Of a stretch of DNA of 64,000 nucleotides, positions 61,181-64,000 are shown piece by piece. Position 1 is the first letter of the stretch. Each line of letters begins with the position of its first letter. The position numbers and the translations under genes are program-made. The stretch is from Holacanthus passer (taxonomy: Eukaryota > Chordata > Actinopteri > Pomacanthidae): assembly GCA_025331565.1 (NCBI GenBank), contig JAFREQ010000003.1:9479001-9543000 (forward strand), given 5' to 3'. The notes under the pieces are model-generated. The model did no database searches, was not told the DNA's origin, and worked only from the letters and a program-made list of their open reading frames with translations.

Positions 61181-61679
61181 GTGTGTATGCCGGCTGGACA
61201 CATGAACATGTTACAGATGAGCAGAGGCGCCAGAGAACCATCTGGGGTTATATAATGGTACTGAGTTCAAGGCACAATGCTGTGGACAATGAGAACACAA
61301 CAGGGAATAAAGAAACTTATTTGTGTGAAGCACCTCCCTTCTGGTCTTTTATGGGACTTGTTTAATTGCTGGGAACAATCACTTTAGAGTAGCCGTGAGG
61401 GCGTAGCTAATAAATTCATCAATAATGACAATTCTTTGGGTAAATGATCAAGAAACAATTAATCATTTTCGCTGACATGATCCTGAAAAAACAAATGCAC
61501 TGTCATCCTTCTATCAAGACATTTTCTCCATATGGAGTATATTAGGCTTAAGAGTGATTTCAACATCAGACCGGCGCATCTGAAAAAGTAATTGTGAGAG
61601 TGTGATAACGCCCATTTGATCTTATTACACAAGAAACTGCTGCATGAGACAAACAAAAAGGATAGCCGACTTCACACTT

Positions 61680-61925
61680 TCATGGCTCTTGGGATGTCAA
61701 TGTTGGCCTGTCGGTCCACCACTTTGGTCCAGACTGTTGGATGGATCAGAGGATGAATCCTACAGACTTTGGTGATCCCTTGATTTTTCTCTAGCATCAC
61801 AATAAAATCGACATATGGTTTTGAATGAAATGTTTTAATTAGCGGAAAAACTGCGATTAAATTTGATCCAGATATTCATGTTCCCCAGAGGATGAATAAT
61901 GGAACACTTTGCTGATTCAAAGATT
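61680..61925 (-). repeat. Unnamed dispersed fish repeat, copy 2 (inverted)
   Basis: This copy is in the opposite orientation to the one at 57.1 kb. It begins GGCTCTTGGGATGTCAATG, then GTCGGTCCACCACTTTGGTC, GAGGATGAATCCTACAGAC, TTTGGTGATCCC, CTCTAGCATCAC and finally TTCCCCAGAGGATGAA, in the order known for the reverse of this family. Compared with the family, a piece near 61725 (the stretch around TGTTGGATGGATCAGAGG) appears deleted. Confidence 0.65.
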
Positions 61926-62717
61926 TGTATTCACTGACTATGTGGTACATTCGCTCTCTCCATTCAAATGCACTTCAGTATGCACATCAGTAACTGAACA
62001 CATCACTGTTCATAATGCCACAACTTTCAGTGCTGATTCAGACTGTCCCAGTTGTTGCTAGTACAAGTTGTTCAGTTCAGGTCAGTACAAAAATAGTAGC
62101 CTACACAAGTGATCCACCTAAGGTTTCTTCTTAAATATCCTGCTTAGCCTTGTAACAAGACTTTCTCACTTCCAACTCATTAAATACAGCAGCTTGGTCA
62201 ATGGTCCTTCTTCAAACTATGATGCTCCAGGTACCCCTCTAGTGTGTGTTTTGCACATACAGGGAACAAGTTATTAATAATAAATACGTAATATCCAGTT
62301 AGCAATGTCAGGTCAGACTTTGAAAATAAAGCTTGCTGAGAAGGTTAGGATACACAAGAAACAAGTTATATCAAACTGAATCATTGAATCATTAGGTTAG
62401 GATTAGGAAAAGATCATGATTTGGGTTTAAGTACATCAGTTACAAACTTTAAGTTTTGTAACGTCATTATGTACACTACCTAAATTCACTTCAGTACATA
62501 AGTTATAAGCCAAGGTTCTCTTCTGGTTTCACACAGGACACAAACCCCATTCATTGCGTTCTTTTTGTTCAGGTTCATCACATTTTTAAAAAAAAGCAAA
62601 GCTCGTCTTTTTCCTCATTTTGCTTCTCTATGGTTTCTTTTGAAAAAAAAAAACTATCTTTAGCTTCCTTGTGTGTTGAATCATGTACTGTCATCACAAC
62701 GCTTGAGGGGAAACTGT

Positions 62718-62730
62718 GAAGAGGGAGAGG

Positions 62731-62782
<52 letters not shown>

Positions 62783-62790
62783 GAGAGACA
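62718..62790 (+). repeat. (GA)n microsatellite
   Basis: About 70 bp of nearly pure GA with a single C interruption at 62770. Confidence 0.95.
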
Positions 62791-63042
62791 TGACATGTGA
62801 ATGCTTGGTTTGACAGATCACGGGCCTTTGCTGTAACACATTACTTTTTCATTTTACAGTATTGGAGGTGTGGACAGTACAATGAGCCAGTGTGAATAGC
62901 TGTGGTTGTCAATGTGTGTGTGTACTCTATCAGTGCGTGTCTACACTATGTCCCCGAATATGTGCAGAAAGTGGTGATGATCTCACTTTTCCCTGGAAGC
63001 TGTATGAAGTGACTGGGAGTAAAAGTCCGTGTTAAAGAACAT

Positions 63043-63275
63043 CAGTCACTGGGGATGCACAAGCCAGCGCATTCCTGATTGCCGGTCCCTTCCCGGATCA
63101 ATGGGGAGGGTTGTGTCAGGAAGGGCATCCGGCATAAAAAGCCTATGCCAAATCAAATGTGTGGATCACAAATCGGATTTCCATGCTGTGTTGGTTGGGG
63201 CCCAGTTTTCCAGTGAGATGGAAACAGATAATCAGCTGTGGTGATCCCAGATGAGGAGCAGCCAAAAGAAGGGGA
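63043..63275 (+). mobile_element. 3' end of an RTE/Rex3-type non-LTR element
   Basis: The run GATCAATGGGGAGGGTTGTG, TCAGGAAGGGCATCCGGC, ATAAAAAGCCTATGCC and AAATCAAATGTGTGGATCA, and later CAGCTGTGGTGATCCCAG and GAGGAGCAGCCAAAAGAAG, is the well-known 3' part of teleost RTE (Rex3/Expander-like) elements or SINEs that borrow it. The reverse transcriptase is absent, so this is a strongly 5'-truncated, diverged copy. No protein of the element can be read. Confidence 0.75.
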
Positions 63276-64000
63276 AAGAGGGATACCTGAACAAGCCCTA
63301 GCCTGGGGTTTAGGGTAATGATTGATACCGTGTCATTTGTGGAAAAAAACACAAGAAAAGGGAAGCCTGACAAATGATAACTGATATTATAAGTGGTGGT
63401 AGGGAGAAGAAGCAATATTTTGAAATTAAATATCACATATAAAAATTAAATGCGCAACAGGTTTCCATTCATATGTCTGAGACGTCTTACAACACAATAA
63501 AATCAATTGCTTGTGAATAAAAATTAAAGCATTAGTCATTATGTAATCCTAATCAGCAAAAAACCAAAAGAAACACATTTGCAATTGGTAATATGTCAGA
63601 CAGAGGTTCTCAAAGCTTTTATGATTGCGAGTGAGTGCCAATTTAGGAAGCCAGCATGTGATAAGGAAAATCTATTAATTTGTTGTCAGATTTGTGGTTG
63701 ATAAATAATGATGTTCAACACTAAGTTCCTTGAGCATGAAATTCACCTGTTTACAGACAGGGCAGATCACTTTATATCTGTCCCCCCGAGGTCTGACGTA
63801 GGAGTAAAAGTAAAAGTTGATGCATTTTTTCCTCAACCATTTCCTCCATTCTTTTTTTTTTTGTGGTGGCTTTTATATCTCACTTCCACATAAAACTGCC
63901 TTAGTTGTCACTGCAATCATTAACTTCAGGTAACAACACTAGCCCTAATGACAGAACATAATTGGGTAATTTTAAATGAGGTGCCACTAATTTCCATGGA

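Larger units (their letters stand above)
61926..64000. other. No gene seen apart from the RTE 3' end
   Basis: Long GA microsatellite at 62.7 kb, the RTE fragment at 63.05 kb, then AT-rich sequence to the end of the window. Confidence 0.55.

Overview
This window looks like single-copy, non-coding DNA from a ray-finned fish, most likely a percomorph teleost. By eye the DNA is AT-leaning, rich in CA/GT and GA microsatellites, and carries remnants of several transposon families typical of teleosts. No open frame recognisable as a host protein was found, and there are no rRNA or tRNA genes, no CRISPR array and nothing that looks bacterial. The layout fits a large intron or an intergenic interval.

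The one large, unambiguous coding region is a LINE on the minus strand at about 37.09-40.49 kb. It encodes a 936-residue protein with an apurinic-type endonuclease followed by reverse transcriptase, with both catalytic sets readable. It is of the L2/CR1/Rex1 kind and nearly intact, but a one-base slip near the 3' end displaces the last 40 codons into another frame. Its 3' tail is a GATAA-type repeat array, and a second array of the same unit sits inside the 3' UTR. A tiny 5'-truncated fragment with the same kind of tail lies at 24.77 kb.

Other mobile elements run from left to right. A tRNA-derived SINE lies at 0.4 kb, with a related fragment on the opposite strand at 47.57 kb. A hAT-type MITE with visible terminal inverted repeats lies at 33.93-34.19 kb. 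A broken, internally deleted L1-type element at 54.87-56.10 kb keeps parts of ORF1, the very end of ORF2 and the 3' UTR. Two opposed copies of an unnamed dispersed repeat lie at 57.1 and 61.7 kb. The 3' end of an RTE/Rex3-type element lies at 63.05 kb.

Possible host exons are weak and rest on splice-like signals and local codon character. On the minus strand they are 28575-28787 (strong acceptor and donor beside a GA-rich, CpG-bearing block), a 27-nt microexon-like segment at 11089-11115, and 3812-4001. On the plus strand there is 61070-61180. The three minus-strand candidates could belong to one transcript running right to left, but nothing in the sequence proves it, and strong splice-like sites also occur here by chance. 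Several short open frames with membrane or signal-like segments are listed at low confidence.

Most of the window (roughly 4-11, 16-28, 47-54 and 57-61 kb) shows only simple repeats and unremarkable AT-rich sequence. All homology statements come from family knowledge and reading by eye; no search was run.
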